NCBI GenBank assembly: GCA_047605605.1
Contig: JASGFG010000074.1
Location: 1-19,733, forward strand
Direction: 5' to 3'
Origin: JAATGA01 sp047605605
GTDB taxonomy: Bacteria > Pseudomonadota > Alphaproteobacteria > Rhodobacterales > Rhodobacteraceae
DNA: 19,733 nucleotides
Below the pieces are notes generated by a model that had not been told where the DNA came from, made no database searches, and saw nothing but the letters and a program-made list of their open reading frames with translations. Shown here one piece after another: positions 1 through 7,554 of this stretch (its first letter is position 1; each line of letters opens with the position of its first letter). The position numbers and the translations under genes were made by a program.

Positions 1-668
1 TATTTCCCCGCCTCGCGCCGGGCAAAGGCCTTCATCCCCGCGCCATGCTCGGCCAGAAAGGCGCGCACCCGGTCGGCGTCATGCTTCGACAATTCGCGCA
101 GCCACCAGCCGACCGCCTTTTGCATGAACCAGTCGCGGTCGCCCACATAGCCCGCCGCCCAGCCGAGGATGCGCTCGCGCGCCTGCACATCGGCGGGTTT
201 CAGGTTGTTCATCCGCGCCCAGGGCAGGGTCATCACCAGCGCGGCGCGGCGGCTCCACATATGGGGCGAGGTTGTCCACCATTCGACCTGATCCAGCCGC
301 GAAGGGTCAGCCACCAGCCGCCGCGCGCCCGCATCGACCACATGGTCGGCGATGGCCCAGCCGTCGAACTGCGGCACCCAAGACGCGATCAGCCGCCAGA
401 CGCCCTCATCCGGCCGGATCCGAGCCTGCACCAGCAGCTTGGCCGCCGCCACCCGCGCATCGTGGATGTCGGTGTTCCACAGCCCATCGGCCAGGGCGAT
501 CCGCTCTTCGACCGTCAGGCCCTGCCGCCATCCGGTCGCCAGTTCGGTGATCCGGGGCACGCGCAGGCCCAGAACCTCACGCGAGGTCTTGTGATAGGCC
601 GCCTCTTGCGCGGCGCGCTCGGGGTCGGCTTCGGCACGCAGGGCGGCAAGGGCGGCTTCGGGGGTCAC
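1..668 (-). CDS. AlkD-like DNA alkylation repair protein (HEAT-repeat DNA glycosylase family), 3' end cut off
   Basis: Partial gene: 222 complete codons, and the reading frame is still open at the first base of the window. The translation is rich in short helical repeats and contains WVPQFDGWAIADHV (about residues 96-109), MWSRRAALV and DWFMQKAVGWWLRE (about residues 184-197). These match the regions of the AlkD family that carry the catalytic Asp, the DNA-contacting Arg and the conserved KAxGWxLR segment. Family members excise N3- and N7-alkylated purines without base flipping; that activity is inferred here. The start is GTG at 668. Its GTGA overlaps the stop of the upstream flavoprotein gene by 4 bases, so translation is probably coupled. 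It is the fourth gene of the glmU-glmS operon. Only a few C-terminal residues should be missing, because the family is usually about 230 residues long. Confidence 0.85.
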   Translation of the reverse strand, partial: MTPEAALAALRAEADPERAAQEAAYHKTSREVLGLRVPRITELATGWRQGLTVEERIALADGLWNTDIHDARVAAAKLLVQARIRPDEGVWRLIASWVPQFDGWAIADHVVDAGARRLVADPSRLDQVEWWTTSPHMWSRRAALVMTLPWARMNNLKPADVQARERILGWAAGYVGDRDWFMQKAVGWWLRELSKHDADRVRAFLAEHGAGMKAFARREAGK

Positions 669-1216
669 AGGTTGCCCTCGATCCCGGTGGGCGCGCCGTC
701 GATGGTGCGGGCGTTCCGGTCGGCCCAATAGCTGCGCAAGCCCGCATCCCCCTGTTTCTCGGCCCAGGTCTTCAGGACCGGGCGGTCCTCGCGGAACTCC
801 ATGAAGGGCACGGCAAAGCCGCAGGACGATTGCACCAGGTCGATCGCCACATCCACCACCTGCCGCGCGCCGGGCTGGTCGGGCAGCAGCGCCGCGCGGT
901 CGGCCCAGCCCGCATCGCCATGATGGAAGGCCCGCGCCGTGCCATAGGCCCGCAGGATCAGCGGGCGGGCCGTCACGCTCATCCACATCAGGGTGATGCG
1001 CGGGTCGGCGGCCAGATGCGGCGCGGTCTCGTTGCCCGATCCGGTCAGGTTCAGCCAGACGATCCGCGTCGGCGACAGGACGCGCAGGCTGTCCATCCCC
1101 TTGGGCGAGATGTTGACGCGGCCCACTTCGGGCGCGGTGCCGACGAAGAACACATGCTGTTCGGCGATGAACGCGATCTGGTCGGGTTGCAGGCCGTCGT
1201 AGCGTTTACCCATCAT
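665..1216 (-). CDS. Pyridoxamine 5'-phosphate oxidase-family flavin-binding protein
   Basis: 183 residues, cytoplasmic, no signal peptide. The N-terminal half (HVFFVGTAPEVGRVNISPKG, then VWLNLTGSGNETAPHL and ITLMWMS) has the split-barrel FMN-binding pattern of PNPOx-like proteins: a first strand ending FxGTA, an NxSPKG turn and a GSGNET phosphate-binding stretch. This subgroup (long PNPOx-related proteins with a C-terminal WxxxRN segment, here YWADRNARTIDG) is common in proteobacteria and its substrate is unknown, so it should not be called PdxH. The start is ATG 1216, whose ATGA overlaps the glmS stop; the next codon is also ATG (1213) and could serve equally. Its stop overlaps the AlkD-like gene by 4 bases. 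A reading frame continues further upstream inside glmS but lacks family similarity. Confidence 0.85.
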   Translation of the reverse strand: MMGKRYDGLQPDQIAFIAEQHVFFVGTAPEVGRVNISPKGMDSLRVLSPTRIVWLNLTGSGNETAPHLAADPRITLMWMSVTARPLILRAYGTARAFHHGDAGWADRAALLPDQPGARQVVDVAIDLVQSSCGFAVPFMEFREDRPVLKTWAEKQGDAGLRSYWADRNARTIDGAPTGIEGNL

Positions 1217-3027
1217 TCCACCGTCACGGATTTCGCCAGGTTGCGGGGCTGGTCCACGTCCGTCCCCTTGGCGATGGCGGTGTGATAGGCCAGAAGCTGC
1301 GCCGGAACCGCATAAAGGATCGGCGCAAAGATCGCCGGGCATTCGGGCAGGGTGATCGTCCGCCATGTGCCCTGACCGGCCTCGCGCACCCCCTGCGCGT
1401 CCGAGATCAGCAGCACCTTGCCGTGGCGCGCCATCACCTCCTGCATGTTCGACACGGTCTTGTCGAACAGCCCGTCGCGCGGGGCCAGGACGATGACCGG
1501 CACCGCCTTGTCGATCAGCGCGATGGGACCATGCTTCAGTTCGCCCGATGCGTAACCTTCGGCGTGGATGTAGCTGATTTCCTTCAGCTTCAGCGCGCCT
1601 TCCAGCGCCAGCGGATACATCGGCCCGCGCCCCAGGAACAGGATGTCCTGCGCCTCGGCCAGATGCTCGCAGATGCGGGCGATTTCGGGCGACAGGCTGA
1701 GCGCGTGGTTCATCAGCCCCGGCAGGCTGCGCAACTCGGCCAGCCGGTCGGCCAATCCGCCCGCATCCAGCCGCCCGCGATCCACCCCGGCCTTCAGCGC
1801 CATCAGCGCCAGCGTCAGAAGCTGCGCGGTGAATGCCTTGGTGGAGGCCACGCCCACCTCGACCCCCGCCCGGATCGGCAGGATCAGGTCGGAGTCCCGC
1901 GCGATGGAGGATGTGGGCACGTTCACCACCGCCACGACCTTGGCCACCTTGTCGCGGGCATAGCGCAGCGCGGCCAGCGTGTCGGCCGTCTCGCCCGACT
2001 GGCTGACAAAGATCGCCCAGCTTGCGGGCGACAGCGGCGGCTCGCGGTATCGGAACTCGGATGCGATGTCGATGTCGCAGGGCAGGCCTGCGATCTGCTC
2101 GAACCAGTATTTCGCCACATGGCAGGCATAGCTGGCGGTGCCGCAGGCCACGAGGGTCAGCCGGTCCACCCCGGTGAAATCCACCTCGGCCGGCAGGGCC
2201 AGCGTGTCACCTTCGGCATGATGGGCCAGCGCATCGGCCAGGACCACCGGCTGTTCGGCAATCTCCTTGGCCATGAAGTGCTTGTAGCCCGCCTTGTCCA
2301 CCCGCGTGGTGCCGATGTCGATCTGCGTCACTGCCCGGTTGGCGCGGCGGCCTGCAGCGTCGAAGATCTCGGCCCCCTTGCGGGTGATGACGGCCCAGTC
2401 GCCTTCCTCCAGATAGGTGATGCGGTCGGTCAGCGGCGCCAGCGCGATGGCGTCGGAGCCGACGAACATCTCGCCCTTGCCATGGCCGATCGCCAGCGGG
2501 CTGCCCTTGCGGGCGCAGATGATCAGGTCGGGCTGGCCGTCGAACAGGAAGCACAGCGCGAACGCCCCCTCCAGCCGGTCCAGCGTCGCCTTCACTGCCG
2601 CCGGATAATCGAGGCCCGCGGCCAGATGATGCCGGACAAGGGCCGAGACGACCTCGGTATCGGTCTGGCTGGCGAAAACTTCACCAGACGCCTGAAGTTC
2701 CTCGCGCAACTCTCTGAAATTCTCAATAATTCCGTTATGGACCACCGCCACCGGGCCGCTGACATGGGGATGGGCGTTTTCCACCGTCGCCGCGCCATGG
2801 GTGGCCCAGCGGATGTGCCCGATCCCGGCCTTGCCCGCCAAGGGGTCGTGCACCAGCAGGTCGGACAGGTTCACCAGCTTGCCGACCGCGCGGCGCCGGT
2901 CCAGCCGCCCGTCGCGCACGGTGGCGATGCCCGCGCTGTCATAGCCGCGGTATTCCAGCCGCTTCAGCGCCTCGACCAGCAGGGGGGCGCATTCATGGCC
3001 GCCAAGAATGCCGATGATCCCGCACAT
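1213..3027 (-). CDS. glmS: Glutamine--fructose-6-phosphate aminotransferase (isomerizing)
   Basis: Converts fructose-6-phosphate and glutamine to glucosamine-6-phosphate, the entry step to UDP-GlcNAc for peptidoglycan and lipid A; cytoplasmic. 604 residues, against 609 in E. coli. After Met removal the N-terminal Cys (MCGIIGILGG) is the glutaminase nucleophile, followed by the class-II amidotransferase domain with RWATHG and HNGIIENF. Two SIS sugar-isomerase domains follow, with SQSGETADTLAAL, a STKAFTAQ segment and ELKHGPIALID. The C-terminus, RNLAKSVTVE, carries the catalytic Lys (K599). The ATG at 3027 shares one base with the glmU stop (TGATG), so the two pathway enzymes are coupled. No glmS ribozyme leader is possible because there is no intergenic space. 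Confidence 0.98.
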   Translation of the reverse strand: MCGIIGILGGHECAPLLVEALKRLEYRGYDSAGIATVRDGRLDRRRAVGKLVNLSDLLVHDPLAGKAGIGHIRWATHGAATVENAHPHVSGPVAVVHNGIIENFRELREELQASGEVFASQTDTEVVSALVRHHLAAGLDYPAAVKATLDRLEGAFALCFLFDGQPDLIICARKGSPLAIGHGKGEMFVGSDAIALAPLTDRITYLEEGDWAVITRKGAEIFDAAGRRANRAVTQIDIGTTRVDKAGYKHFMAKEIAEQPVVLADALAHHAEGDTLALPAEVDFTGVDRLTLVACGTASYACHVAKYWFEQIAGLPCDIDIASEFRYREPPLSPASWAIFVSQSGETADTLAALRYARDKVAKVVAVVNVPTSSIARDSDLILPIRAGVEVGVASTKAFTAQLLTLALMALKAGVDRGRLDAGGLADRLAELRSLPGLMNHALSLSPEIARICEHLAEAQDILFLGRGPMYPLALEGALKLKEISYIHAEGYASGELKHGPIALIDKAVPVIVLAPRDGLFDKTVSNMQEVMARHGKVLLISDAQGVREAGQGTWRTITLPECPAIFAPILYAVPAQLLAYHTAIAKGTDVDQPRNLAKSVTVE

Positions 3028-4379
3028 CAGTTGCCGCCTTTCTTTGCCGCCTTGATCGCCCGCAGCCGGTCCATCAGCTTGACCGCCAGCCCCGGTTTCA
3101 CCACCTGCCGCGCGCGGCCAATGGCGATGGCGCCCGCGGGCACATCTTCGGTGATGACTGACCCCGATCCGGTCAGCGCCTCGTCCCCCACCGTGACCGG
3201 GGCGACCAGCATCGTGTCCGACCCGATGAAGGCGCGTTTGCCGATGGTGGTGCGGTGCTTCATCACGCCATCATAATTACAGGTGATGGTGCCCGCGCCG
3301 ATATTGGTGCCTTCGCCCACATGGGCGTCGCCCAGATAGGTCAGGTGGCCGACCTTGACGCCTTCGTCCAGGATCGTGTTCTTGATTTCCACGAAATTGC
3401 CGACATGCACATCCTCGGCCAGTTCGGCGCCGGGGCGCAGGCGGGCAAAGGGGCCGACCGTCGCCCCGCGGCTGACATGGCATCCTTCCAGATGGCAGAA
3501 CCCCTTGATCTCGGCCCCGGATTCGATGGTGACGCCGGGGCCGAAGATCACGGATGGCCCGATCACCGCGTCGCGCCCCACGACCGTATCCAGCGCGAAC
3601 CAGACGGTTCCCGGCGCAGTCAGGGTCACGCCGTTCTCCATCGCCTCGGCCCGCGCGCGGGCCTGAAAGGCGGCCTCGGCCTCGGCCAGCTGGGCGCGGG
3701 TGTTCACGCCAAGGGTTTCCGCCTCGTCGCAGATCACCACCCCCGCCGACAGGCCGCGCGCGCGGGCCAGTTCCACGATGTCGGTCAGATAGTATTCCCC
3801 CGCCGCATTGTCGTTGCCGACCTCGGCCACCAGCGAAAACAGCAGCTGCGCATCTGCACAGACGACGCCGGAATTGCACAGGGTGATCGCGCGCTGATCC
3901 TCGGTCGCGTCCTTCCATTCGACGATGCGGGTCAGCGCGTCGCCCTCGACGATCAGGCGGCCATAGCGGCCCGGATCGGCGGCGTGAAAGCCCAGCACGA
4001 CGACGCCGTGTTTCGTGCGCGCGGCCAGCATGGCCTGCAGCGTTTCCGCCCGGATGAAGGGCGTGTCGCCGTAAAGCACGATCGCCTCGCCCCGCGCATC
4101 GGACAGCAGCGGTGCCGCCTGCGCGACGGCATGGGCGGTTCCCAACTGCTGCTCCTGCACGACGGTCAGGGCATCCTCGTCAAAGTCGTGCACGGCGCGG
4201 GCCACGGCATCGGCCCCGTGGCCGGTCACGACGACGACCCGCTCCGGCTCCAGCGCGCGACCGGCGGCAAGGGCGTGGTGCAGTAGCGGCACGCCGCCCA
4301 GCGGATGCAGCACCTTGGGCTGGTCCGAATTCATCCGCGTGCCCATGCCTGCGGCCAGAACGATCAGCGAGACGTTCAT
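3027..4379 (-). CDS. glmU: Bifunctional N-acetylglucosamine-1-phosphate uridyltransferase / glucosamine-1-phosphate acetyltransferase
   Basis: Makes UDP-N-acetylglucosamine from glucosamine-1-phosphate, acetyl-CoA and UTP; cytoplasmic trimer. 450 residues. The N-terminal pyrophosphorylase domain has the signature LAAGMGTRMNS (residues 8-18) with Lys22, and LYGDTPF holding a metal-binding Asp. The C-terminal left-handed beta-helix acetyltransferase domain shows hexapeptide repeats, and HLTYLGDAHVGEGTNIGAG followed by NYDG supplies the catalytic His. It is the first gene of the minus-strand operon and precedes glmS. The ATG at 4379 has a good purine-rich site just upstream (AAGGAAAGGGG, plus-strand 4384-4394). 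It diverges from gph. Confidence 0.97.
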   Translation of the reverse strand: MNVSLIVLAAGMGTRMNSDQPKVLHPLGGVPLLHHALAAGRALEPERVVVVTGHGADAVARAVHDFDEDALTVVQEQQLGTAHAVAQAAPLLSDARGEAIVLYGDTPFIRAETLQAMLAARTKHGVVVLGFHAADPGRYGRLIVEGDALTRIVEWKDATEDQRAITLCNSGVVCADAQLLFSLVAEVGNDNAAGEYYLTDIVELARARGLSAGVVICDEAETLGVNTRAQLAEAEAAFQARARAEAMENGVTLTAPGTVWFALDTVVGRDAVIGPSVIFGPGVTIESGAEIKGFCHLEGCHVSRGATVGPFARLRPGAELAEDVHVGNFVEIKNTILDEGVKVGHLTYLGDAHVGEGTNIGAGTITCNYDGVMKHRTTIGKRAFIGSDTMLVAPVTVGDEALTGSGSVITEDVPAGAIAIGRARQVVKPGLAVKLMDRLRAIKAAKKGGN

Positions 4380-4490
4380 GCTGCCCCTTTCCTTCTTGTT
4401 TCCCGCGTTCTACGGCGGGGGCGGGCCGGGCCGCAAGCCTGACGCCCATCACGCTTGACAACAGGGCGGTAACAGAAGGCAGGGAATGCG
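4380..4490. promoter_or_regulatory. Divergent control region of glmU (minus) and gph (plus)
   Basis: These 111 bases lie between two outward-facing genes, so promoters for both should be here. A TTGACA hexamer occurs on the plus strand at 4455-4460, and the overlapping bases 4456-4461 read TTGTCA on the minus strand. Neither has a convincing -10 at 16-18 bases, so exact promoters cannot be assigned. AGGGA at 4481-4485 is the gph ribosome-binding site, 5 bases before its ATG. The glmU site is at 4384-4394. Confidence 0.45.
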
Positions 4491-5153
4491 ATGAAAACGG
4501 TGGTTTTCGATCTGGACGGGACGCTGGCGGATACTTCTGCCGATCTTCTGGAGGCGGCGAATGCCTGTTTCCGCGACCTGGGTCACGGCGATCTTCTGGG
4601 GGCCGACGATGCGCTGACCGCGTTCCATGGCGGGCGGGCGATGTTGCGGCTGGGGTTTTCACGGCTGGGGGCGCCCTGGGACGAGGCGCAGGTCGATGCG
4701 CAATACCCGCGCCTGCTGGCGGCTTATGGCGATGCGATCTGCGTCCAGACGCGGCTTTACCCCGGCGCGGCCGAGGCGGTTCAGGCGCTCCGCGCCGCCG
4801 GTCATGCGGTGTCGATCTGCACCAACAAGCCCGAGGGGCTGGCCGAGACGCTGACCCGCCGGCTGGGCATCCGGGATCTGTTCGGCTCGCTGGTGGGGGC
4901 CGATACGCTGCCGGTGCGCAAGCCCGACCCGGCGCCCTATTTCGCCGCAGTCGAACGGGCAGGCGGGCAGGCCGCGCGGTCGATGCTGGTGGGGGATACC
5001 GATACCGACCGCCAGACCGCCCGCGCCGCCGGGGTGCCGGTGGCGTTGGTCACGTTCGGCCCCGAAGGGCGCGGCGTGGACCGTTTCGCCCCCGAGGCGC
5101 TGCTGGACGACTATGCCGATCTGGCCCCGCTGGTGGCGCGGCTGATCGGTTAA
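4491..5153 (+). CDS. gph: Phosphoglycolate phosphatase (HAD superfamily)
   Basis: Predicted to hydrolyse 2-phosphoglycolate to glycolate, clearing the product of Rubisco oxygenation or of DNA 3'-end repair. 220 residues, typical for Gph/CbbZ. HAD motif I is FDLDGT (Asp7 nucleophile, Asp9 acid/base). A helical cap follows. Motif II is ICTNKP (Thr111), motif III is RKPDP (Lys144), and motif IV is LVGDTDTD (Asp169 and Asp173 region, Mg2+ binding). The ATG at 4491 has AGGGA 5 bases upstream. It sits head-to-head with glmU, and convergent to the small gene at 5167 with only 13 bases between stops. Substrate assignment rests on family resemblance; other small phosphate esters are possible. Confidence 0.88.
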   Translation: MKTVVFDLDGTLADTSADLLEAANACFRDLGHGDLLGADDALTAFHGGRAMLRLGFSRLGAPWDEAQVDAQYPRLLAAYGDAICVQTRLYPGAAEAVQALRAAGHAVSICTNKPEGLAETLTRRLGIRDLFGSLVGADTLPVRKPDPAPYFAAVERAGGQAARSMLVGDTDTDRQTARAAGVPVALVTFGPEGRGVDRFAPEALLDDYADLAPLVARLIG

Positions 5154-5166
5154 AGGAAGTGGACGG

Positions 5167-5514
5167 TCAAAGGAAGTGCGCGGTGCACCAGTCGAACGTC
5201 TCGTTGAACTCGCCAAACAGCTGCTGTTCGGACCGGCTGTTCATCAGCCTGTAGAACCGCTGTTTCATCGCCTGCTTCTTCTGTTCGTCGGTGCCGGGCA
5301 CATAGTCCAGCATCCTGACGGCCGCGAGCTGCGCGTTCTGTTCCCGCTGCGCGCTGATCAGCCCGGCGTCCTGCATCTTGGCCGAGACCATGAACAGCAT
5401 CGCCGAACAATGCAGTGCCTGCGCCGCGCGGCCCTGGATGACCAGATCCGCCCTGGCCGCCGGCGCCAGCGCCGCGGTGGCAACCGCAGCCATCATCATC
5501 GTCTTCAGCGTCAT
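5167..5514 (-). CDS. Small exported protein of unknown function with two cysteines
   Basis: I do not recognise this 115-residue protein as a named family. The N-terminus (MTLKTMMMAAVATAALAPAARA) is a clear Sec signal peptide with a likely cut after ARA, residue 22. The mature part of about 93 residues is charged, predicted helical, and contains exactly two cysteines, Cys36 and Cys110, which could form a disulfide in the periplasm. It ends TAHFL. A GGGATAGGG stretch precedes the ATG at 5514. It is transcribed alone, convergent with gph and divergent from the aminotransferase gene. Its layout (signal peptide, one Cys near the mature N-terminus, one near the C-terminus) resembles the DUF5333-like protein in the nuo operon, but I see no clear sequence match. 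Confidence 0.75.
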   Translation of the reverse strand: MTLKTMMMAAVATAALAPAARADLVIQGRAAQALHCSAMLFMVSAKMQDAGLISAQREQNAQLAAVRMLDYVPGTDEQKKQAMKQRFYRLMNSRSEQQLFGEFNETFDWCTAHFL

Positions 5515-5630
5515 TTTTCCCTATCCCTCATGTCATATGATCTGTGGCCGCGTGCAGCCATTCCCGTAGTCTAGTCGTCGAACCCGGCGAAAACTTGACG
5601 GCAATGGTCATCCGGCGCAGGGTGCCCGCC

Positions 5631-6875
5631 ATGCAATCGCCCTTTCCCGAACGCTTTTCCGGCAGTTTCACCCAGCAGGAACCCATTCCCGACGAAGGGA
5701 TCGAGGCCGCCCTGGCCGTCCTGCGCCACGGGCGGCTGCACCGTTACAACACCGCGCCCGGAGAGATTGCCGAGACCGCCCTGCTGGAGGAGGAATTCGC
5801 CGCCCTGACCGGGGCGCGCTATGCGCTGGCCGTGGCCTCGGGCGGCTATGCGCTGGCCTGTGCCCTGCGGGCGGTGCGGGTCGCGCCGGACGAGCCGGTG
5901 TTGACCAACGCCTTCACCCTGGCCCCGGTGCCGGGCGCCATCGCCTCATGCGGGGCGCGGCCGGTGTTCGTGGAAACCACCGAAAGCCTGACGCTCGATT
6001 TCACCCACCTTGCCGCGCAGGCCCGTGCGACGGGCGCGCGCCTGCTGATGCTGTCGCACATGCGCGGGCATGTCGCCGACATGGACAGGCTGATGACGCT
6101 GTGCGCCGAGCTGGGGCTGACCCTGATCGAGGATTGCGCCCATACGATGGGGGCGGCCTGGGGCGGCCTCCCCTCGGGGCGGCACGGGGCCGTCGCCTGT
6201 TATTCGACCCAGACCTACAAGCACGCCAATTCGGGCGAGGGCGGGTTCCTGACCAGCGACGACCCCGAGGTGATGGCCCGCGCGATCCTTTTGTCGGGCA
6301 GCTACATGCTCTATCCCCGTCACCGCGCCGCCCCCGGTCCCGAGGCGTTCCGGGGCCTGCGGCTCGACACGCCCAATGTCTCGGGCCGGATGGACAACCT
6401 GCGCGCCGCGATCCTGCGCCCGCAGCTGCGGACGCAGGGGGAAAGGGTGGCGCGGTGGTCCGCGCTTTACCGCAGCGTCGAGGCGGGGCTGGCCGATACC
6501 GCCCCCCTGCGGCTGATTGCCCGCCCGCCGAAGGAAAGCTTTGTGGGATCGTCCTTCCAGTTCCTGCTGCCGGGGTGGGATCCGGCCCGCATCGCGATGC
6601 TGCTGTCGCGCACGGCGGCCCGCGGGGTCGAGCTGAAATGGTTCGGCGCCCCCGATCCGGTGGCCTTCACCTCGCGCTACGACCATTGGCGCTATGCCGC
6701 CCCGCAGCCCCTGCCGCAGACCGACCGCATTCTGGCCGGGCTGATCGACATGCGCCTGCCGCTGACCTTCACGCCCGAAGACGGCGCGCAGATCGCCCGC
6801 ATCATCCGGGCCGAGGTTCTGGCCACCGCGCAGGCGCCGCTGGAACCCGCCCCCCCGCCGCCTCTGGCGGACTGA
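5631..6875 (+). CDS. DegT/DnrJ/EryC1/StrS-family PLP-dependent aminotransferase
   Basis: Fold-type I aminotransferase of the sugar-aminotransferase group. 414 residues from the chosen ATG 5631. Motifs: an ALAVASGGYALACALRA segment near residue 66 (cofactor phosphate region), LIEDCAH (Asp168 pairs with the pyridine N), and YSTQTYKHANSGEGG with Lys197 as the predicted PLP Schiff-base lysine before the hallmark GEGG. It has an ASGG rather than the more usual SGT(A) early motif. AGGG lies 8 bases before ATG 5631; upstream in-frame ATGs at 5604 and 5544 lack a ribosome site and would add non-family residues. There are no neighbouring sugar-nucleotide or glycosyltransferase genes, so the substrate cannot be inferred. 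The C-terminus is proline-rich. Confidence 0.88.
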   Translation: MQSPFPERFSGSFTQQEPIPDEGIEAALAVLRHGRLHRYNTAPGEIAETALLEEEFAALTGARYALAVASGGYALACALRAVRVAPDEPVLTNAFTLAPVPGAIASCGARPVFVETTESLTLDFTHLAAQARATGARLLMLSHMRGHVADMDRLMTLCAELGLTLIEDCAHTMGAAWGGLPSGRHGAVACYSTQTYKHANSGEGGFLTSDDPEVMARAILLSGSYMLYPRHRAAPGPEAFRGLRLDTPNVSGRMDNLRAAILRPQLRTQGERVARWSALYRSVEAGLADTAPLRLIARPPKESFVGSSFQFLLPGWDPARIAMLLSRTAARGVELKWFGAPDPVAFTSRYDHWRYAAPQPLPQTDRILAGLIDMRLPLTFTPEDGAQIARIIRAEVLATAQAPLEPAPPPPLAD

Positions 6876-6897
6876 CCCCCCGGTCCCCCCTCTTTCT

Positions 6898-6941
6898 GGA
6901 CCTAAATATCCCACGGGGGTCCGGGGGTGTGAAACCCCCGG
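6898..6941 (+). repeat. Possible recurrent intergenic (REP-like) element containing a hairpin
   Basis: The block begins GGACCTAAATATCCCAC, continues with GGGGGTCCGGGGG and ends in the hairpin 6921-6941. From memory, TAAATATCCC followed by GGGGGTCCGGGGG and a CCCCCGG arm recurs in intergenic regions of many Rhodobacteraceae genomes. Only one copy is present here, so its repetitive nature cannot be shown from this window. Confidence 0.35.
6921..6941. terminator. GC-rich hairpin between convergent genes
   Basis: CCGGGGGT (6921-6928) pairs perfectly with ACCCCCGG (6934-6941) around a GTGAA loop. It lies in the 85-bp gap between the convergent aminotransferase and CreA-family genes, a normal place for a shared transcription end. 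There is no U-tract on either side, so intrinsic termination is uncertain; it may instead be a stabilising 3' stem. Confidence 0.5.
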
Positions 6942-6960
6942 TCCGCGGCCTCCGCCCTGG

Positions 6961-7419
6961 CTAAGGCCCGACAGGCACGACCGACATCGCCATCTTGGCC
7001 GATCCTTCCGTCACCTCGTTGGCATGGGACAGATAGATCAGCACCCCGTTCGCCTCGTCAAAGATCCGCGTCACCTTCAGCGATTTCAGGATCAGCGACC
7101 GGCTTTCGCGAAAGATCTGCTCGCCCTTCGGCCCGCGGCGGATGTCGCCGACCGTGACCGGCCCGGTGCGGGTGCAGGAGATGGCCGAGTTCGAAGGGTT
7201 CTCGAACCAGTTCCCCTGGCTCAGCCGGTCATAGATCGACCGGTCGAAATAGGACAGGTAACAGGTCACGCCCTGAACGCCGGGGTCGGGCACCGCCTCG
7301 ACCACGATGTCGTTGCCGACCCAGTCGACACCGACGCGGCCCACCTCCTGGGCGGCGGCGGGCCGGATCAGGAAGACGGGCAGGGCAAGGGACAAAAGCA
7401 GGGCAAGACGGCGCAGCAT
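6961..7419 (-). CDS. CreA-family exported protein
   Basis: 152 residues from ATG 7419, which has GGAGG 6 bases upstream; an upstream ATG at 7476 lacks one. The N-terminus (MLRRLALLLSLALPVFLI, then PAAAQE) is a Sec signal peptide with a likely cut after AAA (residue 23), giving a periplasmic protein of about 129 residues. VEAVPDPGVQGVTCYLS, then a segment with NSAISCTRTGPV, a KSLKVTRIFDEANGVLIYL segment near the end, and two cysteines (Cys53, Cys82) match the CreA family (PF05981), whose biochemical role is unknown. It is transcribed alone and converges on the aminotransferase gene. About 63 bases separate it from the end of the ompW terminator, so it probably has its own promoter there. Confidence 0.85.
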   Translation of the reverse strand: MLRRLALLLSLALPVFLIRPAAAQEVGRVGVDWVGNDIVVEAVPDPGVQGVTCYLSYFDRSIYDRLSQGNWFENPSNSAISCTRTGPVTVGDIRRGPKGEQIFRESRSLILKSLKVTRIFDEANGVLIYLSHANEVTEGSAKMAMSVVPVGP

Positions 7420-7481
7420 CGGGAACCTCCGGGGGCAACAACCCTGCAAAGATGGTCCTGCCGCGCCCGAAGCCAAGGGCG

Positions 7482-7538
7482 AAAAAAGGCCGCCGTGACC
7501 CTTGGGGCGAGGGAAAGGCCCCAGGGACCGCGGCGGCC
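7482..7538 (-). terminator. Strong rho-independent terminator of the ompW-family gene
   Basis: Bases 7488-7508 pair with 7518-7538 over 21 positions with only two mismatches (7498-7499 against 7527-7528) and two G-U pairs, around a 9-base loop (7509-7517). The outer arm GGCCGCCG/CGGCGGCC is perfect. Read on the minus strand, the hairpin is followed at once by six T (complement of 7482-7487). It starts 16 bases past the ompW stop, so it acts in the minus direction. Confidence 0.9.
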
Positions 7539-7554
7539 CGATCCGGCGGGGTCC

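Noticed and set aside
1213..3100. A glmS ribozyme
   Set aside because: glmS overlaps glmU by one base, so there is no leader; the ribozyme is also typical of Gram-positive bacteria rather than this group.
1282..3276. A 664-codon open frame on the plus strand
   Set aside because: Antisense to glmS and the end of glmU; composition biased to Gln, Arg, His and Gly as expected from a shadow frame.
4455..4483. A complete sigma-70 promoter for gph based on TTGACA at 4455
   Set aside because: No hexamer resembling TATAAT exists at 15-19 bases downstream, so only the -35-like half is present and it may be chance.
5544..5630. Earlier ATG starts (5544, 5604) for the aminotransferase
   Set aside because: No Shine-Dalgarno sequence, and the added residues do not look like the family's N-terminus.
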